NCBI RefSeq assembly: GCF_018860665.1
Contig: NZ_JAHKPK010000018.1
Coordinates: forward strand, 1 to 64,000
Origin: Pacificibacter marinus
GTDB lineage: Bacteria; Pseudomonadota; Alphaproteobacteria; Rhodobacterales; Rhodobacteraceae
Reading direction: 5' to 3'
DNA: 64,000 bases
Shown here one piece after another: positions 1 through 7,710 of the stretch. The notes under the pieces are model-generated. The model was not told the origin of the DNA and made no database searches. It saw only the letters and a program-made list of their open reading frames with translations. Each line of letters begins with the position of its first letter. Within the stretch, counting starts at the first letter, position 1. The position numbers and the translations under genes were made by a program.

Positions 1-190
1 CTCATCGCCCGCTACGGCGACAGCGACGCCCTCCCGCTGCAGGAACCGGTTGCGCTGGCCATGCTCAACAAGGCGGTCGCGTTAGGTCAGACTGGCGATT
101 CTGCTGCAGAGATCGAGGTCTACGACGCGCTCATCGCCCGCTACGGCGACAGCGACGCCCTCCCGCTGCAGAAACCGGTCGTGCGGGCGA
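1..190 (+). repeat. 129-bp in-frame tandem repeat within the TPR gene
   Basis: Bases 1-42 recur without change at 130-171, giving a period of 129 bp (43 codons). After that the second copy diverges. Near-identity at the nucleotide level means recent duplication or gene conversion rather than ancient TPR divergence. The array probably continues to the left of the window. Confidence 0.85.
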
Positions 191-729
191 AGGTCTCTCT
201 AGCCAATCGCTTGATCGACACTGGCGTCGAGGGGGGGCGCACTGAAGCGCTCTTGAAAAGTGTGACGGAGAGCCACAAAGCCTTGGCTTACGGGAACTTG
301 TTTTGGCTGTATGTTGCATCGAGAGAGCTTTCCAAGGCGAGAGAGACATTGCCCCATCTCAAAGACATGCCGACCGAGGGGCGTGCGTTGATGGATGCAG
401 CGTTCGCCGTTCAGGCAGGAAATTTTGGAGACGCCACGGAGCATCTGAACAAGGCCTTGCAAGGAGGCTTGGTGCAAGAGGGCTGGAATTTCGCCGATGA
501 CTTGGAACGTTTGCTGCGTCTCTCCATCACGGCTGGACTTGGCGAGCGTTTGGTCGACTGGTTCGAAGAGACTCGTCTGGCTAATCGTTATGCCCCGATC
601 CATGCCGCGCTGAAGGCTGCCGTTAATGGGGAGGCAACATTGCTCGACGTGAATCCGGAAACCCGTCACGCCGCAGGCCTCATCCTGCCACGCTTGCTCC
701 CTGCTTCAAAGTCTCGGAAAGGCAAGTGA
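1..729 (+). CDS. TPR-repeat protein, 5'-truncated by window edge
   Basis: The frame is open from base 1, so the true start lies outside the window; the visible part is 242 codons plus stop. It opens with two copies of a roughly 43-residue helical repeat (AEIEVYDALIARYGD type) typical of tetratricopeptide proteins, probably a protein-interaction scaffold. A less repetitive helical C-terminal region of about 170 residues follows, ending in a basic KSRKGK tail. The gene lies inside the tRNA-Asn-integrated element and looks like cargo. TPR arrays of this kind are often the sensor half of larger multidomain proteins, such as STAND ATPases or CHAT proteases, but no catalytic domain is visible here, so that is only a possibility. 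TPR assignment is fairly secure; biological role unknown. Confidence 0.7.
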   Translation, partial: LIARYGDSDALPLQEPVALAMLNKAVALGQTGDSAAEIEVYDALIARYGDSDALPLQKPVVRAKVSLANRLIDTGVEGGRTEALLKSVTESHKALAYGNLFWLYVASRELSKARETLPHLKDMPTEGRALMDAAFAVQAGNFGDATEHLNKALQGGLVQEGWNFADDLERLLRLSITAGLGERLVDWFEETRLANRYAPIHAALKAAVNGEATLLDVNPETRHAAGLILPRLLPASKSRKGK

Positions 730-1248
730 CACCACTTTGACTTGGGCCACTTTTCTGTAGAATTTTTGGCTCACTTTGGTGGAGATATGGACGGGAATTT
801 TGAACAGCTCGGGTAGGCAAAGCAAGCCGAACTGCGGGGGCGCTTCGGGCTGGGAGCGGCCATAGGCTGCGCCGGACTTGAATGACGGCTGCGGGCCGTT
901 CGTGACGTGAGATGCGACGGCTCAACGCGGATAGCATGGGTGCGCCGTCTACCATTAGTGAAAAACAGTTTCGCATAACGCCACGGGTCCAGCAGGCTGC
1001 TGGTCGCAGGAAGATCAGGAAGGGCTTGGCCCGGACGGATCTGACGAGAAGGGGTCTTGGGGGTATCCCCTGAGCGAACGTCATGTTGTGGGGAGGGCTT
1101 GCCCGGACCGCAACATGGCTAGTGAGTAGCGTAGCGGCAATCATCACGGGTTTGTGATCCAAAACACAAAGAAAACTTCCGAAACCTGTGCCGGAATTTT
1201 CAGGGCTATCCTGCATTCTTGAGGAAAGCAGATAACCTGAGGTTCACT
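730..1248. other. Non-coding, hairpin-rich region upstream of the relaxase (candidate oriT)
   Basis: About 520 bp without a convincing gene; the minus-strand open frame across it has no family resemblance or start context. It contains several dyads: 1082-1117 (10-bp arms with one G-T pair, CATGTTGTGG / CCGCAACATG, and an inner GGGC-tt-GCCC stem) and 1171-1201 (GAAAAcTTCCG / CGGAATTTTC with one bulged base), plus short GGGC/GCCC stems near 1021-1040 and 1053-1073. MobV relaxases usually nick an inverted-repeat oriT just upstream of their own gene, so one of these is a reasonable oriT candidate. The nick site cannot be fixed by eye. Confidence 0.45.
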
Positions 1249-3084
1249 ATGTCCGTGCATTCCAAATTTGACAATCCCCAACTTGTCACCATCCCCAAGC
1301 CGCCGATCGTCCTTCGATTTAACGGGCTGCATCCCGATAACCTTGGCCGCTTTGATATGCATGATCATCGAAAAGGCGGTGATCTCTCTCATGTTGATCT
1401 GGATGCGTCGGGGCTGAATGAGGTTCTTCATTGCGAGCCAAATTGGCAAGCGACGATCAAGGCAGAAGTTGCCGAAGCAAAGCGCAACAACTTTTGTGAA
1501 CGCATGGAGGGTTTGCGCAAGAGGGGTCGTAAAGCTGAGCGTAAAGCTTTGATTGCTGATGGTGAAAGTGATCCTTGGCGGAGGTGTTCAGGCGACGGTC
1601 CTTTGCGCGAGGGGATTTTAACGGTCAACAAAGAGTGGTTCGGTGGGACAGGGCAAGCCGAATGGGATGCGGAGAAGGTCGCCGCGTTCAAGCAAACAGC
1701 AATGGATTTTCTGCTCGAACATTTACCCAATGGTCAGTTGCGTTATGCCTCTGCACATCATGACGATGAGGCATATCATATTCATTTCGTAGGTGCTGTT
1801 TGGGCAGAAAAGGTCACCGCAAATCGTGGACGGCAGTTGTTGTTGCAGGCCTCGATGAATCCGCTTTTGAAGAATTACGAACGCGCGCAGGATTTGGCTG
1901 GAGAAGCCTTTGCGCCTCTCGGCATTGCCCGCGGTGAACGGCGTGCTGAGGCACGGCGGGTTGCGAAAGAGGCTGGAGAAGACGTGCCGAAAAAGCGCCG
2001 CCATATCCCGCCTTCAGAGTGGCGGGCTAATCAGCAGGCTGCGGGTCATGAGAAATCTAACGAGATTATGGAGGCTGCACAGAGCAAAGCCAAAGAGATG
2101 GTCGAAGATGGGCGGACCGTCGGCAAGGCCGGGATCCGGAAATCGCGCAAACGCGCGGTCAAAGAGGCGCGTCAAAGAAAAGAGGCGGCGACGCGGGAGG
2201 TGGTGAAGGCAGAGCGCCGCCGTGAGGAAGAGGAACGTGCAGCGGATGCCGCGCGCAAAGAGAGGGCTGATGCCGAGGCTGCGCTCGTCACCATAGAAGA
2301 AAAGTCAGCAATGAGTGTTCAGGCAGCGGAAGAGGCAGAGAAAACACTTCAACAGGTGAAGACAGATACAGATGTTGAGGTTGGGAAATTGCAGGCGGCA
2401 AAGGCGGATTTGGAAGAGGCAAAGGCGGGGCAGGGTGATGCGCTGGAGGAGATCAAGGAGGTCTCCAATCACAAGGATCAAATTGCTGATGAGGTGACAG
2501 AGCAGAGCCAAGAGCTTGATCGGCTGAAGTCGTTGGCACAAAAGGAAAGTGAAGATTTGAGCCTGATTTCAAAACAGGTTCAGTCGCTTAAGGTGGCGCG
2601 GCAAGATGAGGACAAGGCGCTGAGTGAAGGCAAAAACAAGCGGGCAATCGTTGAGACTGAACTGGCTGATGTTGAATCAAAAATTGTGACCGCCAAGGCG
2701 GAGCTTTCACGGACAGAGGCCTTGGTTGACGCGCTTGTGGAGGGCATTGATATGCTTGGCTGCGCCGTATTGCGGTGGATATCAGCCTCAAAGCCAAGCG
2801 AAGAAAAGCTGACTTGGGGGCCAAATGCACCAAGGGCCAAGGAGGAACGCAAGCGGATTGCGACCCGCATGAAGCCTGTGATTGCGAAACTGGTCCCGAT
2901 TGCGCAATCAATCAGCCGTGCAGTTGAAGGCGTTTTGACCAAGGAACGCGAAGATATTGCAGCGGATGCAGCCTACGTTCTTGATCTGAGCGAGAATTTG
3001 GAGGCGGATCAGCGGGCCGAGTTGACCCGCATCCTGAATGCCAATTCAGAAACCGATCCGACCTTTGAGGACCCAAGTTCCTGA
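1249..3084 (+). CDS. MobV-family relaxase (Mob/Pre plasmid mobilization protein)
   Basis: A 611-residue protein. Residues about 38-60 (HDHRKGGDLSHVDLD) resemble the MobV motif I region with its histidine and following aspartates. Residues 170-180 (HHDDEAYHIHF) match the metal-binding motif III, H-x-D-E-x-x-x-H-x-H-F. In this family the N-terminal half nicks one strand at oriT to start conjugative transfer. The region from about 290 to 520 is a long, charged, Ala/Glu/Lys-rich coiled coil, as in other Mob/Pre proteins. I chose ATG 1249, preceded by TGAGG 7 bases upstream; a TTG at 1219 would add 10 residues. The stop codon abuts that of the convergent integrase (TGATCA), leaving no room for a terminator. 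Confidence 0.85.
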   Translation: MSVHSKFDNPQLVTIPKPPIVLRFNGLHPDNLGRFDMHDHRKGGDLSHVDLDASGLNEVLHCEPNWQATIKAEVAEAKRNNFCERMEGLRKRGRKAERKALIADGESDPWRRCSGDGPLREGILTVNKEWFGGTGQAEWDAEKVAAFKQTAMDFLLEHLPNGQLRYASAHHDDEAYHIHFVGAVWAEKVTANRGRQLLLQASMNPLLKNYERAQDLAGEAFAPLGIARGERRAEARRVAKEAGEDVPKKRRHIPPSEWRANQQAAGHEKSNEIMEAAQSKAKEMVEDGRTVGKAGIRKSRKRAVKEARQRKEAATREVVKAERRREEEERAADAARKERADAEAALVTIEEKSAMSVQAAEEAEKTLQQVKTDTDVEVGKLQAAKADLEEAKAGQGDALEEIKEVSNHKDQIADEVTEQSQELDRLKSLAQKESEDLSLISKQVQSLKVARQDEDKALSEGKNKRAIVETELADVESKIVTAKAELSRTEALVDALVEGIDMLGCAVLRWISASKPSEEKLTWGPNAPRAKEERKRIATRMKPVIAKLVPIAQSISRAVEGVLTKEREDIAADAAYVLDLSENLEADQRAELTRILNANSETDPTFEDPSS

Positions 3085-4884
3085 TCAAATCACGCGCGGT
3101 AAACGTTCAATCGCCGCTTGCAAGACAGCGGGTGGCGTGGATTTGCTATAGACGCGCTCATGTGTGTCTTTGCCTTCATGGCCGACAACATCTCGCAGCA
3201 CCTTGTCGATCACCTCGGGCACATGTTCCAGTATGCTTTGAACGTAGTGGCGCAGGCTGTGAAAGGACAACCCCGCGCCCTCGACGCCAAAATCGTCGTC
3301 GATGATCTGACGCATACGGCGGCCCAGTTTGCGGCCATGCTTACCTGTTGCGGGCTCTCTCAAGTCGGGAAATAGGTCGATTTGACCTTTGGCGCGGGCC
3401 TTTGCAACAAAGTCCAGAAAACCCAACTCGATCAAACGACTGTGGATCGGCACGACACGCTTTGAGGAGATATTCATAATCCGCCGCAGCTCGGAATCTT
3501 CGATGTTAAAGCAAGGGATGCCATCGCGTTCGACAATGTCGGTCGGGGCCAGCCCTGCGATTTCTTCCCGGCGTGCGCCTGTGAAAGCGCCAATTAAAGG
3601 CGACCAATAGATGCCGTTGCGGAAGATTTCTGAACCGTGTTCGGTTTGATGATGTTCTGACTTCGAGCCAACCCAAACCGGCGTTTTGAACAGACGGCGC
3701 AGCTCTGCCTCAGAGAACGCTTGCTTTTTATCGCAGTCGCGCACCGTGTCTTTGCGACGCAGTTTGCTTGGCTTGAGGTTCGGATTGACGGAAATGCCCT
3801 CATCAGAGGCCCACTCAACAATCTGCCCCAGATGCTCAAGGTGACGATTGATCGTACCGACAGACAATCCGACCTTTTCCGGTGGCAGTTTCTCCGCGCG
3901 GGCCATGATCTCTTCACGGGTGGCATTGCGGTCAGCAGGGCTTTTGCCCCAGCTTTTTGGCAGCTTGTAAAGTGCAGCGCGGAACGCTGTTGCATCTGTC
4001 TGCCGGATCAAGCGCACATCGCTGATGCCCGTCAGCGTGGAGAAGAGGCCAACAAAGCTCTCATATTGGCGCAGGGTCTTTTCCTCGATGCCTTCGCTGC
4101 GCTTCATCTCGTTCATGCGGGACACAACGGCCATCATGTCGGGGTCGAGAGTGTCAGTGTCTACCTCGGGGGCAGGGGCAAGCTGCAGGGGAGCAGCAGG
4201 CGGCTCTGTCTCTGATGCGAGCAAGTGAGAGGCCTCGTCCCAAAGGTCATCTGCCGCCGTGTCGATATCTGCCAAGGCATCTTTGTGCCGGTTCCACGCT
4301 GCGGATTTCCCAGCGATCAGCAGGGATATCAGCTTCGCACGATCAAACGCCGAGAGCCGCGGGTGCCCCGTTAACGCCTTAAAATCGCGCTGAATGATGT
4401 TCTGGCGCGCTTCGCTTGACAGGTCATCGCGGATGATGTCCAGATTCAAAGATACCAATGGCTGATCAGACGTCGCGCCGTGCAGGCCGTCCGCATTCAC
4501 CTGTGCCCAAGCGTCAGCTGTCGCTTGATCGTGGCGCAGATCATCGGCGGAATCACTGGAATCAAAACGGTGCAGCAGTTTCAGCTTCTCGATCTTTGCC
4601 CGCTCTTTGGTGATGACACTGGCAAGCCAGCGCCGCGCCATCTCAGGCGTGATCTGTTGGTGGGTGAGTTGTTCCATAACGATATCGCTTTCCGCACTGA
4701 TCCTGCGGGACAATATATGTGCGCAGCGCAGGTCTGTCGTCCCCAGCGAGAGCTTGATATCGACGATTCCTGTGGAAAACCGGCGAAAACGACGCCGCCA
4801 TTGATAGATATAGCCGCGTTTTGAGAGATGAGGTTGGTTGAACATTCGTGTCAGGTCCTGTTGGGACGGATACGAAGAGGTCAT
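3085..4884 (-). CDS. Tyrosine recombinase / site-specific integrase
   Basis: A protein of about 599 residues. The N-terminal stretch (LSKRGYIYQWRRRFRR) resembles the DUF6538-type domain found in many alphaproteobacterial island integrases. A central core-binding region precedes the C-terminal catalytic domain. Visible catalytic residues are Arg in GARREE (about residue 438), His-x-x-Arg in HSLRHY (about 541), His in GHEG and the nucleophile Tyr in ERVYSK (about 579). Expected role: integration and excision of the element at the adjacent tRNA-Asn. The frame extends upstream to a TTG at 4965, but ATG 4884 (MTSSYPS) is more plausible, with ATG 4845 as an alternative. The gene is transcribed away from the tRNA and meets the relaxase gene tail to tail with no gap. 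Confidence 0.88.
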   Translation of the reverse strand: MTSSYPSQQDLTRMFNQPHLSKRGYIYQWRRRFRRFSTGIVDIKLSLGTTDLRCAHILSRRISAESDIVMEQLTHQQITPEMARRWLASVITKERAKIEKLKLLHRFDSSDSADDLRHDQATADAWAQVNADGLHGATSDQPLVSLNLDIIRDDLSSEARQNIIQRDFKALTGHPRLSAFDRAKLISLLIAGKSAAWNRHKDALADIDTAADDLWDEASHLLASETEPPAAPLQLAPAPEVDTDTLDPDMMAVVSRMNEMKRSEGIEEKTLRQYESFVGLFSTLTGISDVRLIRQTDATAFRAALYKLPKSWGKSPADRNATREEIMARAEKLPPEKVGLSVGTINRHLEHLGQIVEWASDEGISVNPNLKPSKLRRKDTVRDCDKKQAFSEAELRRLFKTPVWVGSKSEHHQTEHGSEIFRNGIYWSPLIGAFTGARREEIAGLAPTDIVERDGIPCFNIEDSELRRIMNISSKRVVPIHSRLIELGFLDFVAKARAKGQIDLFPDLREPATGKHGRKLGRRMRQIIDDDFGVEGAGLSFHSLRHYVQSILEHVPEVIDKVLRDVVGHEGKDTHERVYSKSTPPAVLQAAIERLPRVI

Positions 4885-4961
4885 GTCTTGTGGGGGTAGG
4901 GTGATGTAACACCCTGATGCCACACCCGCGAAGCCACGCTGTGACTTCGCTAGGTATTTCA

Positions 4962-4975
4962 ACAACTTAAGTTGT
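4962..4975. promoter_or_regulatory. 14-bp perfect palindrome between integrase and tRNA-Asn
   Basis: ACAACTTAAGTTGT is a perfect 14-bp dyad located between the tRNA 3' end (4979) and the integrase start. It could be an operator for the integrase promoter or an arm-type site of the att region. Sequence symmetry is certain; function is inferred from position only. Confidence 0.4.
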
Positions 4976-4978
4976 AAA

Positions 4979-5053
4979 TGGCTCCGGCGGTAGGGATCGA
5001 ACCTACGGCCAATTGATTAACAGTCAACTGCTCTACCGCTGAGCTACGCCGGA
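4979..5053 (-). tRNA. tRNA-Asn (anticodon GTT)
   Basis: On the minus strand the 5' acceptor TCCGGCG pairs with CGCCGGA, followed by G and an encoded CCA. The D-arm (GCTCAGC-GGTAGAGC), the anticodon loop CTGTTAA (anticodon GTT) and the T-arm GTTCGATCC are all present. Its 3' end forms the boundary with the integrase-bearing element and is therefore the likely attachment site. Confidence 0.96.
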
Positions 5054-5121
5054 ATATGTGGGGTGTATAGCTATGAGAAATGGAGGCTGCAAGAGGGATT
5101 TATGACAAAATCCTACTTTTT

Positions 5122-6027
5122 TTAAACTTTGTTCTCTGCCAGTGAAAAAACAGCTGATTCATGCAGGTTTGGCGTGGCTTCAATCTTTGATTGTTCTTTG
5201 AGATCAATAAGATGTGCCAGCGTATTGCGTGCTGCGGCTTTCAACGTAAAGGACTCAAGGTTTCCATAGACCGCTTTGGTTAAAGTTTTCAGGTCCATGG
5301 ATTTATATTCGAGTGCTTGCAGGATTTGCTGCTCTCGTTTGGCGCGATGAACGAGCAAAGCGTTGATACGGGCATGTCCTGATTCAACAGGCGCGCCATG
5401 TCCTGCGAAGAGCGGCGTATCTGGACGCATCAGCAGTTTGTGGCAACTGTCGCGAAAGGCTGCGGCATCCCCATCGGGTGGGGAAATGAGAGAACTGGAC
5501 CACCCCATAATCAGATCTCCACTGAACAGGCAGTTATTCCACGCAAAGCACAAATGATTGCCCATATGACCCGGAGTGTGCAGCGCAGTGATTGGACCCG
5601 CAGGAGTCTCTATCTGTTGACCATCTTTGAGCAATACGTCCGGTTCAAATGTCATATCCACTCCTTCACCGCCGCCCATTTGTGTGGTGGCGGCAAGCTG
5701 GGTCATCACTTCGGACCGCCCCGATCGGGCATCACCAAAAGCCAAGACCTTTGCGCCTGTCGCCTGTGCCAAATCTTGCGCGCCGCCACTGTGGTCTTTA
5801 TGGGCATGGGTCACCAAGATATGAGAGATCACTGTGCCATGGGGCAGGGCGTTTAACATCGCCTGTTGGTGCTGAGAATCCTTTGGCCCCGGATCAATAA
5901 GCACGCGCGCCGCGCCAGTGCCCAAAATATAACTGTTGGTGCCCCAATAGGTCATCGGCGATGGATTGGGCGCGATCACCCGTATCAGGCCAGTCGTGAG
6001 CATACTCACTGTTTCGGGGCGTTCCAT
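5122..6027 (-). CDS. Metallo-beta-lactamase-fold hydrolase (LACTB2-like)
   Basis: A 301-residue cytoplasmic protein with the MBL metal-binding signature THAHKDHSGG (HxHxDH), a second histidine in TPGHMGNH and the aspartate in FSGDLIMG. GTNSYILG near the N-terminus and the C-terminal winged-helix-like tail are typical of the glyoxalase II/LACTB2-like branch. The exact substrate cannot be told from sequence; related proteins include thioester hydrolases and a mitochondrial RNase. ATG 6027 has an AGAGGAAA ribosome-binding site. The gene is divergent from the kinase at 6076 with only 48 bp between the starts. Confidence 0.85.
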   Translation of the reverse strand: MERPETVSMLTTGLIRVIAPNPSPMTYWGTNSYILGTGAARVLIDPGPKDSQHQQAMLNALPHGTVISHILVTHAHKDHSGGAQDLAQATGAKVLAFGDARSGRSEVMTQLAATTQMGGGEGVDMTFEPDVLLKDGQQIETPAGPITALHTPGHMGNHLCFAWNNCLFSGDLIMGWSSSLISPPDGDAAAFRDSCHKLLMRPDTPLFAGHGAPVESGHARINALLVHRAKREQQILQALEYKSMDLKTLTKAVYGNLESFTLKAAARNTLAHLIDLKEQSKIEATPNLHESAVFSLAENKV

Positions 6028-6075
6028 TTCGCGTTTCCTCTATGCAAGCATGATCTGCGCAGCTACCAATAGCTT

Positions 6076-7422
6076 ATGTTATTCGCATGGTTAAAAAAAT
6101 ACATGCCACGTGGTCTTTATGGCCGTGCTGTGCTTATCTTGCTGGTGCCAATCATTGTTTTGCAGCTTGTGGTTTTGGTCGCCTTTTCGCAACGTTATTT
6201 TAGCGATGTCACCGATCAATTGATGCGCGGCGTACGTGCGGATGTTTCGTTCTATGTCGATGCGTTGCAAAATGTTCCCGGCCAAGAGCTGCCAGAAGTT
6301 ATGCATGACTTGGATGAGCGTCTTGGATTTTTGACGCGTGCAATTGATGACGAGACATCCGTAGTTGATCAGCGGGCATGGTATGATTTTTCAGGTATTT
6401 TGATTTCCAGAATCCTGTATGAGCGTGTGCAAGGAATAGAAGGTGTAGATCTAAAGTCAAACACGCGTCGCGTTATCATTGGGGTGCGCCTCAACGATCA
6501 ACACATTGAAATCCAAGTGCCACGTGAGCGGGCCTCTGCCAAAAATCCGCATCAATTGATACTTGTGACTCTTGTAACCAGTGTCATCATGGCGATTGTC
6601 GCTGCAACGTTTTTGCGCAATCAGTTGCGTCCTATCCGCAGGTTAGCGCGTGCGGCTGAGGCTTTCGGACGAGGACGCAATGAGCCCTATAAATTAGCAG
6701 GTGCATTAGAAGTGCGTGCGGCAGGTGCCGCCTTTGTCGATATGCGCGCAAGGATTGAACGACATATCGAGCAGCGTACCTTGATCCTGTCTGGCGTATC
6801 ACATGATCTGCGCACGCCCCTGACCCGTATGCGGCTTAGCCTATCGCTTTTGGACACAGATCCCCATCAGGCAGAAGACATTGACGCGTTGCATGAGGAT
6901 TTGTCCGAAATGGAGCGGCTTTTGGATGAATTCTTAGCCTTTACTCGTGCGGACGCTTTGGATGAGCCTCAAAAGGTCGATCCTGTGTCGATTTTGATGG
7001 GCGCTTTTGAGCGGTCCAAACGGGCGGGGGGCGCGATCACCTGTGATCCAAGTGAGCTTGGGAAATATGTGATTTCTGCGCGCCCTGATGCTTTGGCCCG
7101 CGCTTTGGATAACCTGATTTCAAATGCTTTGAGATACGGAACCTCTGCTCATGTGTCCTTGACCATTCATGAGCGATCTGTGGTGTTTTGTGTCGAAGAC
7201 GATGGTCCGGGCATCGAAGAGGCGGATCGTGGAAAAGTCTTGCAACCTTTTGTGCGCTTGGACGCGGCACGCAATCAAAACCGTGGGTCTGGCGTTGGGC
7301 TTGGCTTGGCCATCGCAACAGATATAGCGCGCAAACATGGCGGTAGCCTGCGGCTTGGTCACAGTGCTGAACTTGGCGGCTTGAAAGCTGAAATTGTCAT
7401 TGCACGCGCGTCGCAGTCTTGA
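6076..7422 (+). CDS. EnvZ-like sensor histidine kinase
   Basis: A 448-residue membrane kinase. The first transmembrane helix is at about 15-36, a periplasmic sensor region follows to about 155, and a second helix (LILVTLVTSVIMAIVAATFL) ends near 176. A HAMP domain then leads to the HisKA helix with phospho-acceptor His243 in GVSHDLRTPLTRM, and the C-terminal ATPase shows the N box (LDNLISNALRYG), G1 (DDGPGI) and G2 (GVGLGLAIA). The N-terminal KKYMPRGLYGRA stretch is what I expect of roseobacter EnvZ proteins. No OmpR-type regulator lies beside it, so it is an orphan within this window. ATG 6076 lacks a strong ribosome-binding site. Confidence 0.85.
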   Translation: MLFAWLKKYMPRGLYGRAVLILLVPIIVLQLVVLVAFSQRYFSDVTDQLMRGVRADVSFYVDALQNVPGQELPEVMHDLDERLGFLTRAIDDETSVVDQRAWYDFSGILISRILYERVQGIEGVDLKSNTRRVIIGVRLNDQHIEIQVPRERASAKNPHQLILVTLVTSVIMAIVAATFLRNQLRPIRRLARAAEAFGRGRNEPYKLAGALEVRAAGAAFVDMRARIERHIEQRTLILSGVSHDLRTPLTRMRLSLSLLDTDPHQAEDIDALHEDLSEMERLLDEFLAFTRADALDEPQKVDPVSILMGAFERSKRAGGAITCDPSELGKYVISARPDALARALDNLISNALRYGTSAHVSLTIHERSVVFCVEDDGPGIEEADRGKVLQPFVRLDAARNQNRGSGVGLGLAIATDIARKHGGSLRLGHSAELGGLKAEIVIARASQS

Positions 7423-7710
7423 GCCAATCCAGACTGACGTCGATCATATGCCTATCGATCAAAAAAGCGGCCGAGGTTGCCCCTAACAAATCTAAACCCG
7501 GAGCGCCTCACATTACATGACGTCGAAATATCACGTTTTATAATTGAACTGTCGAACTGATGTGACGGTCCTTACTGCAGGTCGGGATCAACGCATTCTG
7601 CAACATCCCAAACGGGCTTTTAAATCGAGAGGTTTGGGTCAGTCGTGATCAATTGTTCGCATAGATTCAGGTCTGTGTTTCCCATCACACCACAAAGATG
7701 TGGCGTAGAT

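Larger units (their letters stand above)
1..4981. mobile_element. Right end of an integrative mobilizable element at tRNA-Asn
   Basis: A tyrosine recombinase gene ends up directly beside the 3' end of tRNA-Asn, and beyond it lies a MobV relaxase and an accessory TPR gene. This is the classical layout of an island integrated by site-specific recombination into a tRNA 3' end. Only one end is visible: no second att copy, type IV secretion genes or replication gene are in the window. An integrative and mobilizable element, moved by a helper's mating apparatus, is the simplest reading. The left boundary cannot be set from this sequence. Confidence 0.65.

Noticed and set aside
680-1216. Minus-strand open frame of 178 codons in the oriT region
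   Set aside because: Overlaps the TPR gene end, is Arg/Pro-rich, lacks a ribosome-binding site; the region is better explained by hairpins.
7423-7710. 288-bp gap after the EnvZ-like kinase, checked for a missing OmpR gene or small RNA
   Set aside because: No receiver-domain frame and no terminator-linked hairpins were found.
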